A DNA stretch of 64,000 bases from NCBI GenBank assembly GCA_011109175.1, contig RDEW01000009.1, positions 1,554,315-1,618,314 of the forward strand. Reading direction: 5' to 3'. Shown piece after piece: positions 9,742-21,180 of this stretch. Under the pieces are notes generated by a model that searched no databases, was not told the origin of the DNA, and saw only the letters and a list, made by a program, of their open reading frames with translations. Position numbers and translations under genes: made by a program. Positions within the stretch are counted from its first letter, which is position 1. Each line of letters opens with the position of its first letter. The stretch is from Dicyema japonicum (taxonomy: Eukaryota > Dicyemida > Rhombozoa > Dicyemidae).

Positions 9742-10718
9742 ATTCTGGTTCCTGAAACTGTCTCATGGCTAATGTAGATAGACGTGATGCTTGAAAAGAA
9801 TGATGGTATGAGAATTTTTTAATTTCATTTTTTCATGAGAGTGGAGCATGACTTCCAGAACAAGATGGGACTATTGGAATAACCATTCTCTACTTTACAC
9901 TCGGCATGAATTTTGTTCTAATTTGTTACTAATATCGTTTTTTTGTTTTCGAATAAAATATTATTTTTTATTTAATCTTGAGAAAAATACGCAGAAGATG
10001 GAACGTAAAATATTTATTTATTTAGAACCAAGAATTACCCACAAAATAAAGGAGAGTAAGAGCCGTCAGGTGATTCTGGCCTCCTTGAGCAGCTGCTTCA
10101 TCTTTTTCGGTGTTCCTCCCCGAGTGTCGACACATTTCCGGTATGGACGAATGACTTTTTGGAGATTTAGAGGTTTTGGCAGAGCTTTCGTATTTTTCAC
10201 GAGTTCCCCGAACAAGGTTGGTTTTAATATCGAGGAGGAAGATCTCTTTAGTATCTTTGTTACTGTCTGAGGGGTTTACTTTTTTAGGTTTGTGTGGGAT
10301 ATGTTAGTACTTCATGCCGCGCAGCAGTAGCCGATTGATGGTAGTTTATATTTGTAGTAGAGATGATCTACTGTTGGGCGGAACCATCTCTTGTAGTATC
10401 CAAGTAGCGTTTTTTACAAAGTTTAATTTTCGCTGGGAAGAGCAGATTATGTTGCTCACATGTTTGCTGAAGGTCATTAGTGGGTCAAATGTGACCCTCA
10501 GTATTTTGGTTGAATTTGTGGAGTGGATTGTCATCCCATTTAGGGTCAATGAAGGCGCCGAGTTAGTCAATCTTCTATTGGGAGTAAAGATCATAGAGCA
10601 CGACTTTTTAGGACTTGTGAATAGTTGGTTCCTTGGAAGCCAATAGTTCAGGTTATCTAGTGAATCTTGTAAGCGGGTACCCGAAGTGTGGATGCACTGA
10701 TCTCTTGTTCCCAGGATT
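9742..10718 (-). repeat. Tandem duplication, copy 2 (LINE-A 3' part)
   Basis: Second member of the direct repeat, differing from the first by small insertions and a few substitutions. It joins without a break to the RT sequence at 10719-10990, so it is the ancestral position. Confidence 0.85.
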
Positions 10719-10990
10719 AAATCGTTGGCGTAAGCAAAGAATAGGGCATCGTCGTCGCAACCGTATGAAGGAATGTCGCTCATGAATAGGTTGAAGAGAA
10801 TTGGAGAGAGGAGATCCTTGCAGGACCCCGTTCGGCAGAAATTTAGTGACTGAAGATGTGGAATGGAAGATTACTTTTCCTGTTCGTCGTCCGTTGAGAC
10901 TGCTAGCAAGCCAAATTTTTAGGCCTAATGGAAAATTTAAAGAAATAGAACGTTCAGGCGATTGGTACCATTTGGATACTTGATTGAAGA
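10719..10990 (-). mobile_element. LINE family A reverse-transcriptase segment
   Basis: Minus-strand LSPILFNLFMSDIP (RT motif with LSP..FN) is followed by FAYANDLILG, where the catalytic YADD has become YAND, so this copy should be catalytically dead. It continues into the duplicated 3' part as a frame of 145 codons (10783-10346). Confidence 0.75.
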
Positions 10991-10994
10991 TTTC

Positions 10995-11240
10995 ACTTCC
11001 TTCCCTCTGGTGGCATCATTGGATCAACCTTTCTCACGAGACGCCTAATGCCTGGCTTGCATTTAAAAGAATCCATCTATTCATTCTTCCAGGAGACAAT
11101 TTCGCTCCTGGAAGCGAGTTCTAGAATCGACCTCAATACAACTCCCTATGATCACTGTGTTTGGGTGAGGGCTCTGCTGGAACGCGTCAGGATCAAGGAT
11201 TAGTTGAATTTTAGCCTTGTTCTTTGGAATAATTTAATTA
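10995..11240 (+). repeat. SINE-II, diverged copy
   Basis: Shares GAGACGCC, ATGCCTGGC, GTCAGGATCAAGGA and a TTTGGAATAA tail with the copies at 28713-28932, 33603-33823 and (reversed) 22611-22832. Confidence 0.6.
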
Positions 11241-11431
11241 ATTATATACTCTGTGTCAACAATAAAGAAATGTCAACTACTTACTCTCAATATTTACGAG
11301 TCTGGAATAATCTGGAACTCTGGTCTCAGATAACTGCAGTTAAGATGACAGAATAGTGCTGAAAACCGAGTTAATAACGATCCCTAAATGCTTGGTTCTT
11401 TTTGGTGCTTTCAATATTTAATTAATCTATT

Positions 11432-11705
11432 AAGCCCGATTACACCACAAAGAAATTAATAGTTTACTACTAATTAAATGTACCCAGTTCCCACAGTCCA
11501 GAAGACGTCCCAATGTCACACAACTCCAATTCAAAACTAACGGTAAGGGAAAAAATGTCCAATTCTTTCAGTTGAGGAAACACTTCCAATTAAGTGGGAG
11601 CGAGCAAATGATTCCTTTTCGAGCCACCCCAAAACTGGATTTCACGTGATACAGGTGTGTCGCATTAAGTTACTCCAGTAGAACACAGGACGACTGGGGG
11701 TAAAG
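11432..11705 (-). repeat. SINE-I, diverged copy
   Basis: Keeps the order of SINE-I blocks (ACTAATTAA, CCCAGTTCCCACAG, CAAATGATTCCTTTT, ACAGGTGTGT), but with many substitutions. 11241-11431 holds nothing recognisable. Confidence 0.55.
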
Positions 11706-11787
11706 GAAAATGCTTAATAAATCAAAAATTCCTATTTTAAGATTGACACCACTTTCAAGTAATTATCAAAAATCGTCAAATATAAAT

Positions 11788-12265
11788 TTAAATAAAATCA
11801 TTTTTAAAGGATTGGTGATAAAAAGGATTCCATATTCCCTGTGTAGAAGAGTTCAATGTCCTCCAGCGTTTTCTAATGCGTTGCTGGGGAAAACCAGAGT
11901 TGGTAATAAGCATAGAAACCCACTGAGATATTTCATTTCTATCTAAATGGGCAATTTCAATTCTCCTGGTATACCCAGATACTAAGAATAACATAAAACT
12001 ATACAATATTCCCCACAAGAACTGGAGATCTGAATCTACGTGGTGAAATGTAAATAACGATGCCTGGATTGCATTGAGCCAACGTATTGACATTATTTTC
12101 TACAAAGTCTCTGTTACTCAAATTTAGTACAAACCTTGCTCCGTGGCTATCAAAACCGGTTTTGCATAGTTTTATTACCAACCTTTGTAGTTGGCAAACG
12201 TACCTACCAACACCATTATGTAAGTTTGTCTCGATGAATCTACTCGGCAATCCACGAGAAGTCAT
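11788..12265 (-). CDS. MRPL43: Mitochondrial ribosomal protein mL43
   Basis: Large-subunit mitoribosome protein of the thioredoxin-like L51/S25/CI-B8 family. Exons (minus) 12265-12135, 12110-12005 and 11981-11788, with introns of 24 and 23 bp. The start MTSRGLPSRF, then LHNGVGRYVCQLQRL, NPGIVIYIS, and the C-terminal QRIRKRWRTLN..IQG-like STQGIWNPF all follow the family order. Exon lengths sum to 431 nt, one short of 144 codons; an extra G in the run at 12011-12014 would restore the family's EYL-G segment across the second splice junction. So one base seems missing, most simply a homopolymer assembly error. I chose the internal ATG because mL43 proteins begin MTSRG; an in-frame upstream ATG lies at 12280. 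Confidence 0.88.
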
Positions 12266-12379
12266 TGTTTTTAAATACAATTTAATTTTACTAAAAATAC
12301 TTTAACAATTATTTTAAACAAAATATTACTCAGCCATTTAGAATAGACTGAGAGACCTTCTAATATACGAGATCCACAT

Positions 12380-12650
12380 TTTTAGTACAAAAGAAGGCTT
12401 TCAGAGTCACGGAGCGGTGGACTTGTGGAAGACACAGAACCGGACCGACTACTCTGGAGGTCCTCAAAACTAAACTCCGGCATGGGGGATGGTGGCCTAC
12501 AAATAAAGTCAGCCGCCCAGTACGAGCTTGTGAGGGCAAGAGGGAGGAGCACTGGGAAAGGATGAGGATTTTGGTGGAACGCATCGGATCACGTGATAGT
12601 TAGTTTTGGTTTTACTGTGGTCTTGGGTGTTAAATAAATAAAATAAATTA
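12380..12650 (+). mobile_element. LINE family A 3' tail
   Basis: Contains GAGGGAGGAGCACTGGG, GGATCACGTGATAG and a TAAATAAATAAAATAAA tail, as in the tails at 2941-3245 and 16620-16790. Coding content is degraded. Confidence 0.5.
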
Positions 12651-13395
12651 CTGCTTTTGAACATTAACGGAGTTAGAGGCAAGGCATCCGAACTGAGTTT
12701 ATATTTGGAGAGAAATAAAATTGATATCTGCCTTTTACAAGAGACCAAGCTTTCTGGAATTCCACTACTCTTAAATTTACCGGTTTCAATGTATTGAGAG
12801 TCGATCGACAATCGGGCCGAGGTGGTGGACTAGTGATCCTTGTCAGGAGAGGCATTATGTTCGATAAACACTCCTCCATATTCAGGAATCTGATAGAAGA
12901 CGCAAACACAAAAGTTATTGGGAATTCGGTACAGACCCTCTCTCGGAGCTATTATTATCGCTACGTCTATGTTCTCCCTCCAGGTTCTTGTGCAAAAGAA
13001 ATTTCTATGGATTTGTCTGTTTCAGATATGATGGAAAACTTGTTGGTTTCCGGGGATTTTAATACCAAGCATTCTTCGTGGTATGAGAAACAACCTCCAG
13101 AAACAAAGGGATTTCATATTATTTCCCAATTAGAAAATTTGTCCATTATGAACTACCCAAATAGGAATACACAAACCCCATATAATAGCATGATTCGTTA
13201 CATCACCAGATATTACGTTATGTTCACCACGGCTTGCTCCGCTTATATGCTGGTCGGTAAACTAATGGAAGATTACTCTTCCCTACGAAGCGACCACACT
13301 CCCATTCTGATCAAGATCAATTGTGCACCAATGACGCGGTCAAAGCACATCATTTTTATGACTATATTAATGCTGACTGGACTGGATTCAGAAGA
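12651..13395 (+). mobile_element. LINE family A, endonuclease domain (5' half of split element)
   Basis: Apurinic-type endonuclease domain in pieces: NGVRGKASELS, then LLQETKL, then LVSGDFNTKHSSW, and LRSDHTPILIKI, which is the SDH motif. The longest open part is 220 codons from 12794. The frame shifts several times. It is cut at 13396 by a pogo-like insertion; the RT half continues at 15158. Confidence 0.75.
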
Positions 13396-15157
13396 TACAG
13401 TAAACTCTCACAAATTTGCCATTTTTGGTTCCAGCATTTTTTGCGGCAAATTTTAGAATTTAATCAAAAATTTTATGATAGTTATTGGGGAACTTCTCAA
13501 CGATGAAAATAACTAAATTTGATTTTATTACAAAAAAATTATTTAAAAAGTGAACTGTTAAATTTTATCAAAATAAAATTCAATGATTTTGGGTTTTTTA
13601 ATAATAATTCCCATTTGCTTCTATTTTATATTTCTAATATTTTCATTAAATCTTCTAATAGATTTAATTAGGACGAAAACTTTTCGTTTTCAACGTTCTC
13701 AAAAAGATCCATTTCAATTTCGCTTAAATTGATGCTATTTCATTCTTGTTTACGGGATTCACTTCAGTAGTTTCTTAGTGGATGAGTATCTCATTATCAT
13801 CAATTAATGATGTTATTTCTTCTTTTTCATCTATTGCATTTTTTAGAATATTGTATAGACATAAATTCTTCGATTTCAATCGGATCGTGAATATCCGTAT
13901 TGGATAATATTTCTTATGTTCACATTTACTAAAAGTGTGCTAATACCCGATTTTTTTAGAATTTTAAAACAATTTTTGATTGTTTTAGGGGATACATCTT
14001 CCCAGGCCATTTGTGTCTATTAAAGTGGACTTTGATTGTTTTAATAATTCCGAAATCCATTGGCTGATATTTTCCAAATTCGATGGCAAGCAATAAGAAG
14101 ACAATTATTTATAAAGAGCAAAATTGACTTCTCTGTGCTAAAAGGATATCAAATTTTATTATCCAATTAAAAAAAATCCGGTCATCCACGCTCTTTTGGA
14201 ACTGTAATACGAAACAGAACACCGATAATTATATTTTTTGAGACACCTTGGCATTTTTGATTTTCCAATCAATAAAGGCTATAATTGGCATATAGTGGTT
14301 AGGTGTCGGGCTAAAGTGACTTAGGTTACGGATTTGATTCTCGCTTTCTGTTCACCTGGTGGAAGGTTCCACGCATCTACGATGCTAAAAGGGTTTGACG
14401 AGTGACGCCGTCATCAGTGGATACTCACTGCGGAACTGGATTGTCTAGAAAAGACCCACACACAAGAAAAAGAAAAAAAAAGTGAAGATTATTCCTTGGT
14501 TCTACGATTAGTTAAAATTATCTGTTCTTTACTTAAATAAAGTATGTGTCCTGCCTATGCGGAGCTATAAATATTATGGCTCTCGTGAAAAGGCTTTAAT
14601 TTATGATTTCCAGACATATTTGTGCACAACATCACAGATGCTCTATATTTGAAGTTCTTGTATCCTCCGTTTATGCATCATTAAACAATGCACCTTAAAA
14701 TTTAAAAATATTAAGAATACTTTTTTATTCTATCCACTCAACAAGCTTTTCATCAAGTTGCGGGAACTTTAACTTTTTGACTGTTTTTGTTGAGGAATTT
14801 TTAGTTTTGAATTGTCACGACTCTTTAAGATAGCGTTAACTGTCCTCCAGCAAATGTTCACTTTAAAACAAAGGAAAATAGTCGGCAATTCTATAGCATG
14901 ATAATAATTGGTTGTTGTCCTTATAACGCAATATTTCCACTTTTTGTTCGATAGTGAGTCTCGCATATTGACCACTATAATCACAACGAGGCATGATGCT
15001 CAAATAATGCTTTATTGTTTTAATTTTCATTAATTTTTTTTAAAAACTTTAAAAAATTATGGCAAATTTCGGAATTGGCAAAATTCCACTAAAATTAGAA
15101 TATTTCTTTTAAAAATGGCAAATCTGAGAATTGGCAAATTTGAGAAAGTTTACTGTA
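13396..15157 (-). mobile_element. pogo/Tigger-like DNA transposon, degenerate, with TA target duplication
   Basis: Ends are TA-CAGTAAACTCTCACAAAT at 13396 and, reversed, CAGTAAACTTTCTCAAAT-TA at 15157; TA flanks both sides, as expected for the Tc1/mariner/pogo superfamily. The minus strand has transposase traces: RTVNAILKSRD, then KFPQLDEKLVEWIE (CENP-B-type DNA-binding helix) near 14735-14785, and QPMDFGIIKTIKVHF (DDE region, usually QPLDQGI) near 14030-14080. The 1.76-kb element lies inside a LINE and contains a SINE. Stops interrupt it throughout. Confidence 0.8.
14285..14605 (+). repeat. tRNA-derived SINE with a LINE-like 3' end, nested in the pogo element
   Basis: The head has an A-box-like TAGTGGTTAGGTGTCGG and a B-box-like GGTTACGGATTTGATTC, 38 bp on. 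The 3' end (CTATAAATATTATGGCTCTCG) matches the LINE family B ends at 53410-53455 and 55900-55940. Such a shared end is how SINEs borrow LINE enzymes. An alternative is two separate insertions. Confidence 0.55.
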
Positions 15158-16790
15158 CGTGGATTCGTCCCTATTGAATTCAATCCGAATAATTTCAACT
15201 CAATTGATAAAGCAGTCTGTCACTTTAATAAGGTGATTCTAAAAGGGAGCAAACTATTTGTCATAAAAGAAATCTTAAAACTCACCAAGAAGAAATATGA
15301 TGCTAGCACAATCCAATTAGTAAAAGAAAGGAATTGTCTCAAACGTAAAAAGCACCTAACAAAACATGATACTAACAGAATCCGTGCGCTAACATAAAAA
15401 TCAACGAAAAGACAAACTTCTCCAAAAACAAAACTGGGCCGAATTTCTAGTGCTATGAAAGAAAATAGTTCACTTACCAAGATGTGGAGGATGCTGTGAA
15501 ATGTCAAAAACGCTGAAAACAATATCGAGGGAGACCGTGAACAGGAGATGGTCTGAATAAATTTATCAACACATTGTGTGAAAATAAGCCACAAACCATT
15601 TCAAAGATGGATATTCCTCCACACAAAAAAACCAAACCGAAAAGAGGCATCCAACAATGTATGTTCTACCGGGAGATGTCGCTTTGGAGATCTATCGAAC
15701 AAGAAACCGGACGGGATCCCGGTTATTCTGTTGAAAAAGATGGGCACAGTAGGGTATCAGCACTAACATGCATCTTCAACTACTCAATCAACTTCAACTA
15801 TATTTCCGCTATTTGGAAACTTTTGAATATTCATCCAATACTGAAGCCTGGGAAACCAAGGGAGTACCCGGCTTCTTACAGGCCTTTGTCGCTCTTGTGC
15901 GTCCAGACAAGAATCCTAGAAAGATTGATTATGACACTCACACGACATTCCTTCCGAGATGCCAGATTTCAGCATGGTTTCAAAAAGGGACGATCAACTA
16001 TCATATACCTAAATACATTACAGAAGTTCATAACAGATGGTCTTAACAAAAGATCAGGACAGAAAAAGACGATTGTATGGTCAATTGATATCAAGAATGC
16101 TTTTGATTCGGTTTCGAGAAAGATTATCACGCACAAAATATATTCGTGAACATTGACGCAAACATGAATTATGGTTGGGAAATTTCTTGAGTGGTCGACG
16201 AGGACGAGTACACTATGGCAATCGATGTTCCGTATCGAGACTATTAGCAAATAACGTTACCCAGGGGTCTGCATTATCTCCCCTCTCGTTTAACCTCATG
16301 ATGATGTGAGTATTATCGAAGCAACGAGAAGAGTACAGGACAATCTGAATAAACTAAGTCTATGGCTTTGGGAAAATCAATTGACTGCTAACCCGGAGAA
16401 GTCAGTGTTGACTCTATTCACGACAAACATAAGACTAAGGAAAGTATCAATTGACGTCACACTAGATGAGAAGAATATCCCGCAAAACAAATACCAGAAA
16501 ATCCTGGGAGTTACCTTTGACACCTTCTTAACCTTTACAAAACATGTTGAAAATATGCTATTGACATGTACGAAAAAAATCAAAAGCCCAGAAACCTAGA
16601 AAATATGATAGAGGCGACTGGAAAAGTGCCCCTGCGAAGGAATCGAGTATGCGGACCCCTCCATATCGGAAATGCGCAGGAACGCAATCGGAACACCGAG
16701 AAAAGATGCAGAGAATGTTGAGGGAGGCTGGGATCACCTGAATTTTATTTATTTTGGATATGACGGTGGTTTTCTGGTTCAATAATAATA
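15158..16790 (+). mobile_element. LINE family A, reverse-transcriptase half of split element
   Basis: Follows the pogo insertion without loss of order. RT blocks: SYRPLSLL, RFQHGFKKGRSTI, WSIDIKNAFDSVSR (motif A), NVTQGSALSPLSFNLM (motif B/C lead-in), then a deletion where YADD should be, then ENQLTANPEKS and QKILGVTFDTFLTFTKH. The tail with GGGATCACCTGA and AATAATAATAATT ends at 16790. Frameshifts and stops make it inactive. Confidence 0.78.
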
Positions 16791-17545
16791 ATTATTACTG
16801 TCTGAGATTTTCGCAAGTCGTTTGTAACATTGTTTACCACGTGTAAAATGGACTACAACATCATTCAAAGAATTATCTTTAACAATACATTTACAGAGAG
16901 CGATTCAAGATGCTCGTCAGTATGAAATTACATAGTTAGGTGCGAGTCTTATTTTTTAACCCAGTGGTCCTGGGGCAATAATAATAATCGACATTATGAC
17001 CAGGCATCTTAGTGATTAGTTCTGTCGCTTGCTTCGCATTTAGTGGATTCGATTTCCCAACGCTAAGAATTCTTTTCTGGTCTTTGCATTTCTTCAACTC
17101 ATAAGAGGTGTCATGGAATCCACACAACTTTGGTGAAAACTAGTGCCTGGTCAGCATCCAGAGAGCATCTCTCTTCCATAACCAGTACAGGGGTCCCGAC
17201 AATTATGGATGGATGTGTTATTTGTAAAAGATGCGTCTGACTCCAACCGTGTGAAGTGGGTAAAACCTATTTCGAATATATCCGAGGTTATTAGTAGGGA
17301 AGAGATGCTTTTTTTGATGCCGAGTCCCCTAAGATAGGTGGATTCCATGACACCGTAAAGGTCGAAATTATAGAAGAATGATTCAGAAAAGTTGACGTTA
17401 TTAAAAAAACCGCACTTGAACAAGCACTTGACTTGTCAGAAAATAAAAAAGAATCGATTATAAATTTGGTAACCTCGGTGATATTTTAAGGTTATCAAAA
17501 TAGCAAAAATAATTGGTGTTACTATTTAGGTAGTTTAGTAGAAAA
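16791..17545. other. No recognised gene; 17-bp inverted repeat inside
   Basis: Minus-strand open stretches of 90 and 63 codons occur (17423-17151, 17127-16936) but match nothing I know. GGTGTCATGGAATCCAC at 17107-17123 is the exact reverse complement of 17338-17354. A (ATT)n-CCCCAGGACCACTGGGTT motif at 16960-16990 resembles a dispersed-repeat edge at 50565-50600. Confidence 0.5.
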
Positions 17546-17547
17546 TA

Positions 17548-20234
17548 TCAATTTATTTGTGCTCTCCAAAAATTCGAATCGAGACAAAAATTAGCATTCA
17601 GTCCCCTTATTCTACAATTCGTAGTTTTTCTCTCATTTTCTGGTGATTGTACTTTTCCATTTGATCTGATGGGTTGGATGATTTGACATCTCCTAAATTG
17701 TGTCATTACTCCACACTTTGAACATGTTTTGCCGTTCTTTTCAACATCTGGTAGAGAAATATTATCATGGAAATATGGTAGACACATTTTGAAGGAAAGT
17801 GGTTTCTTCTTCAAAACCTGAGACTTAATTCCAGCTAAAAGTCTTAAATTCTGCTCATTTATCTCATCTCTCAGTTGATATACATTTCCAGCCTTTTCTT
17901 GAGTTACTTTACTTTTTCTAACAATCCTTTCCTTGGTAAATCTTGATCTTTCCTTTGAAGTGTCCATCATTTCCGGACTACCTCTTTTACTTGACTTTTC
18001 CTTTGAACTGTTCATCATTTCAGGACTACTTCTTTTGCTTGACTTTTTTTGATTAAACTTTTTTCTGTGATTCTTTTTTGAACTATAGCACGAATAATTC
18101 GGTTTTGGACTCTGATTTGTCTTGTATTCAATTAGAGGACAACACTTCCGAGGGGGTGTTTTTTTCTCCACTGGGGAGTCAAATCGGCAGTATTCGTCTT
18201 AGTTTTTTGAACGATTTGTTTTTCCAGTTTTCCATTCGTCTCAGTCTGTTTTGAGCTGACATCGATTTTGTGTAGAGGGGGAAGCTGTTTAGGCAGTTTA
18301 GGAGAACGAATAGGGATGCAATCAACAGTCAAGGAAGAACCAGAATAATGGGGCTTCTGTATTATCGGTCCTCTATAGAGGAGTTCAAAGTCCCCAACGT
18401 TTGCGCCCTTACTAATCCGACGGTCACATACAACTAGAGGTCAGCCAATATGAACCTTTTATAGTATCATCCAAAACAGCAGAACAGAGCATTTCAGTCA
18501 CACTAGTGCTTGAATCCATGCTGGGACTGGAATTAATCTCGATCAACCACGGATTTAACTGCTCATCGATGATAAAGTCAGCCCCATATAACTCAAAGGA
18601 ATTCTAATTTCTGACAAATTCCCACCTTTCGTTGGTCAATCGATTCCTGACCACACATAACAGCACAGAGAATGGATTTTTTAATGTTCGGATATATCCG
18701 ATCTTTCCATTCGTTTGGATGTCCAACGGAACTTCAAAATATGCACATGCATACCTCAAATATTCCTGGAATCTTTCACATGTCCACATATTGTTATCAG
18801 GCAACTCTGACGACCGGTTTACTTCATTAGAATAGTATTTTTGAATCGCATTATTATTTAAGTGGATCGATCTACGTCTCACAGAAAAAACAACGCGTGA
18901 AAGTCTATCAGCGAAAACTGATGGGAACAGAATCTCAGATAGCTTTGTTTGTATATCCAGATTGTTAGGGGATTCCAGTCAGTCACCAAAAACCACTGAC
19001 GAATGTCGAATTTGGTAGAATAAATGAGAAGTGGGCGTTCAATATATTTTTGAACTACAAATTTGGCCTTCTGTCGACTATACGTTGTATCAGCCACCTT
19101 AACCACATCAGAGTATTTGTCACATATAAAAATCCCTACAATCTGACGATAAAGTACCTCTCCCACGTGATCGGGCTGCTGGTTTGACAATCCAAATGTT
19201 CCTGGTACCGTCAATTCTGTCCTGTGGATAGATATCTGCGAGTTGAGATAATAAATTTGAGCAGTGGTTAAGGGTTGCTTTAGGAATGCCAAAATCCTTA
19301 TATTTTCCATTCCTGACAACAAGGGACAAAATTACTTTAAATTTTGGTAATTTTCGAGAAAATTATTCCACCTTTCAGGGGAAATTTTTTCCTAGAATAA
19401 AATTTAAAGTAAAAACTGAAATTGGGTCCTCCAAGTCCTCGTTATTATGGAATCGAATGAAGCTTTCGACTTGCAATATAGCAAAGGATACGTTTTCTGA
19501 CACAAACGTTGCCGGAGAAACAAAATCGGCTGAAATAAATTCCGTTTTACCTTTTGCGTATAAAATTTTGAGGAATCCGATGCATGCCGTTAACCGAAAA
19601 TCATCTTTTATTTAAGAGAATACTTGAACCTGTGAATGCATCCAGATCATCGTCCTCGAACAGTCGAATGCTCTGGGGTAGATTGTGGTCTCGTCAACGT
19701 CGGAATACCACGACAACTGTTTTAAATGCAGTAACAAACCAGCCTGAAGTTATAAAAAGGGTCACTTTGGTGGTAAGAGACCAGGAACCACGAAAATGGT
19801 TGATAATTTGGTGCTTTTCGAGAAATTTATAGTCAATACTATTCGAACGGAGAGTCCATATCAGATTTGAGGTAGTGTTGCGTAACAGACGAGCCTAGAT
19901 TGGTATAGGTATCGTTTTACTGTGATTTGGCACTGCTTTATATCCTCCTGTTCAGGCTCGTCAACCTCATCTATGGTAAAAACGAATTGTAACCAATTTC
20001 CGTCGTCATCACCAGAAAACGATGACTCCTCTGACTGTTTACATACCTTGGACGGTTTTTCCACTTTTTCAAGCCACCCACGTGACATGAGAGATTTTCG
20101 AATGGTCTTATATCCCCCAAAGAGTGAAAATATTTTGCCGGACTTGGTTTACGTGCAGGACCTACCTTTTCTATCGATTCCACGTGGGCTTTCAACTGTC
20201 GAATCTCGTAAATAGTCAGATGCTTTTCTTTCAT
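17548..20234 (-). CDS. TTLL8: Tubulin-tyrosine-ligase-like protein of the TTLL3/TTLL8 (glycylase) group
   Basis: ATP-grasp enzyme; TTLL3/8 start glycine side chains on axonemal tubulin. Fourteen exons, introns 17-26 bp. Minus-strand exon ends: 20234-20166, 20142-19921, 19894-19766, 19743-19630, 19604-19551, 19529-19417, 19391-19336, 19312-19158, 19135-18895, 18877-18755, 18731-18626, 18603-18456, 18433-18144, 18120-17548. Motifs in order: [103 protein letters not shown] (magnesium and ATP binding). Exons sum to 2393 nt, one short of 798 codons; the break is at about 19657-19668, before EDDDLDAF. The basic C-terminal tail has a tandem [10 protein letters not shown] / [10 protein letters not shown] repeat. 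TTLL3 or TTLL8 cannot be decided. Confidence 0.88.
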
Positions 20235-21180
20235 TTGATCCGACTAAATTTCCTTAGAAAACAGAAATAAATTTTATTGTATATCATTAAATTATTTATT
20301 TTATTTAATAAATTAATAAAAAATAGTTCCAATAAAATAAACTAAGAAAATATTACATTTAATTTTGACACTCAGAAAAAGTGTTAAGCAGAGGAACCTA
20401 AAGGTCAGGTCGGTGGATTGTGGTAAACCGGCAAATTAAAAATTTATTTCTTCAGAATTATGTTTTTAGTTTATTATTGTTTTAATTGATGATTAACTAA
20501 TTTATTTTATTTGTTTGCTGATTTTTAGTCAATATTATAAGAATAACGAAATCAATGTGTCAACAAAGCGACCGTATTAACTTTGACATTTTCAATTGAT
20601 TTTTAGTAGAATGATTTGAACTTGGATTTTTAAGTGGATAACTCAAAAATATGAATTTGGAATTTCTAGTTGATTTTTATTCGTCAAACTTAGTTTTGTT
20701 TCTGGCTTAAAAAATCTTATTTATTCCCCTAAAGTTAAGGAAACTGGTAGCTAACAAGAAAGTGAGAATCGAAAGCGGACGTCCCCAAAAATGAGTCAGT
20801 TGTACATGTTGTGGCGTAAAAATTGATGACAAAAGAATTGGTGGTCGTCGCCTAGAATGCAGGAGTGACATAGTGACAACACCGATTCTGCTCATAGAGT
20901 TTTTTTATTTTGTTTAATGGGGTTAAATCAATTATATTTTTGTGCTAAAACTGCATAAATGGTGGATTATTGTTTAATACAGGTGATTTGATTTAAAATT
21001 TGATTTAATTTACTCCGTCAAATCATTAGAATTTTTTTAATATTAATTCAAATTTGATTTTTTCATAGAATAGTAATTAATCATCGTTTTTAAAAAAAAA
21101 ATCAGGTTATTTAATGAATACAAGGTCAACTTTGCAACTAAAAATGCTGACGCACATGTCGTATTCCATAGTAATAATAA
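20235..21180. other. AT-rich intergenic DNA, no recognised feature
   Basis: Mostly TTAATTT-type low-complexity sequence. A short plus-strand stretch near 20785-20880 encodes a small cysteine-containing peptide (SCTCCGVKIDDKRIGG), but no start, length or homology supports a gene. Confidence 0.5.

Noticed and set aside
12794-13456. 220-codon plus-strand frame as a host gene
   Set aside because: It encodes GDFNTKH and SDH endonuclease motifs and belongs to a LINE; its last part runs into the pogo terminal repeat.
20785-20880. A small zinc-binding ribosomal protein
   Set aside because: Cysteine spacing matches no family I know, and there is no start codon or splice model.
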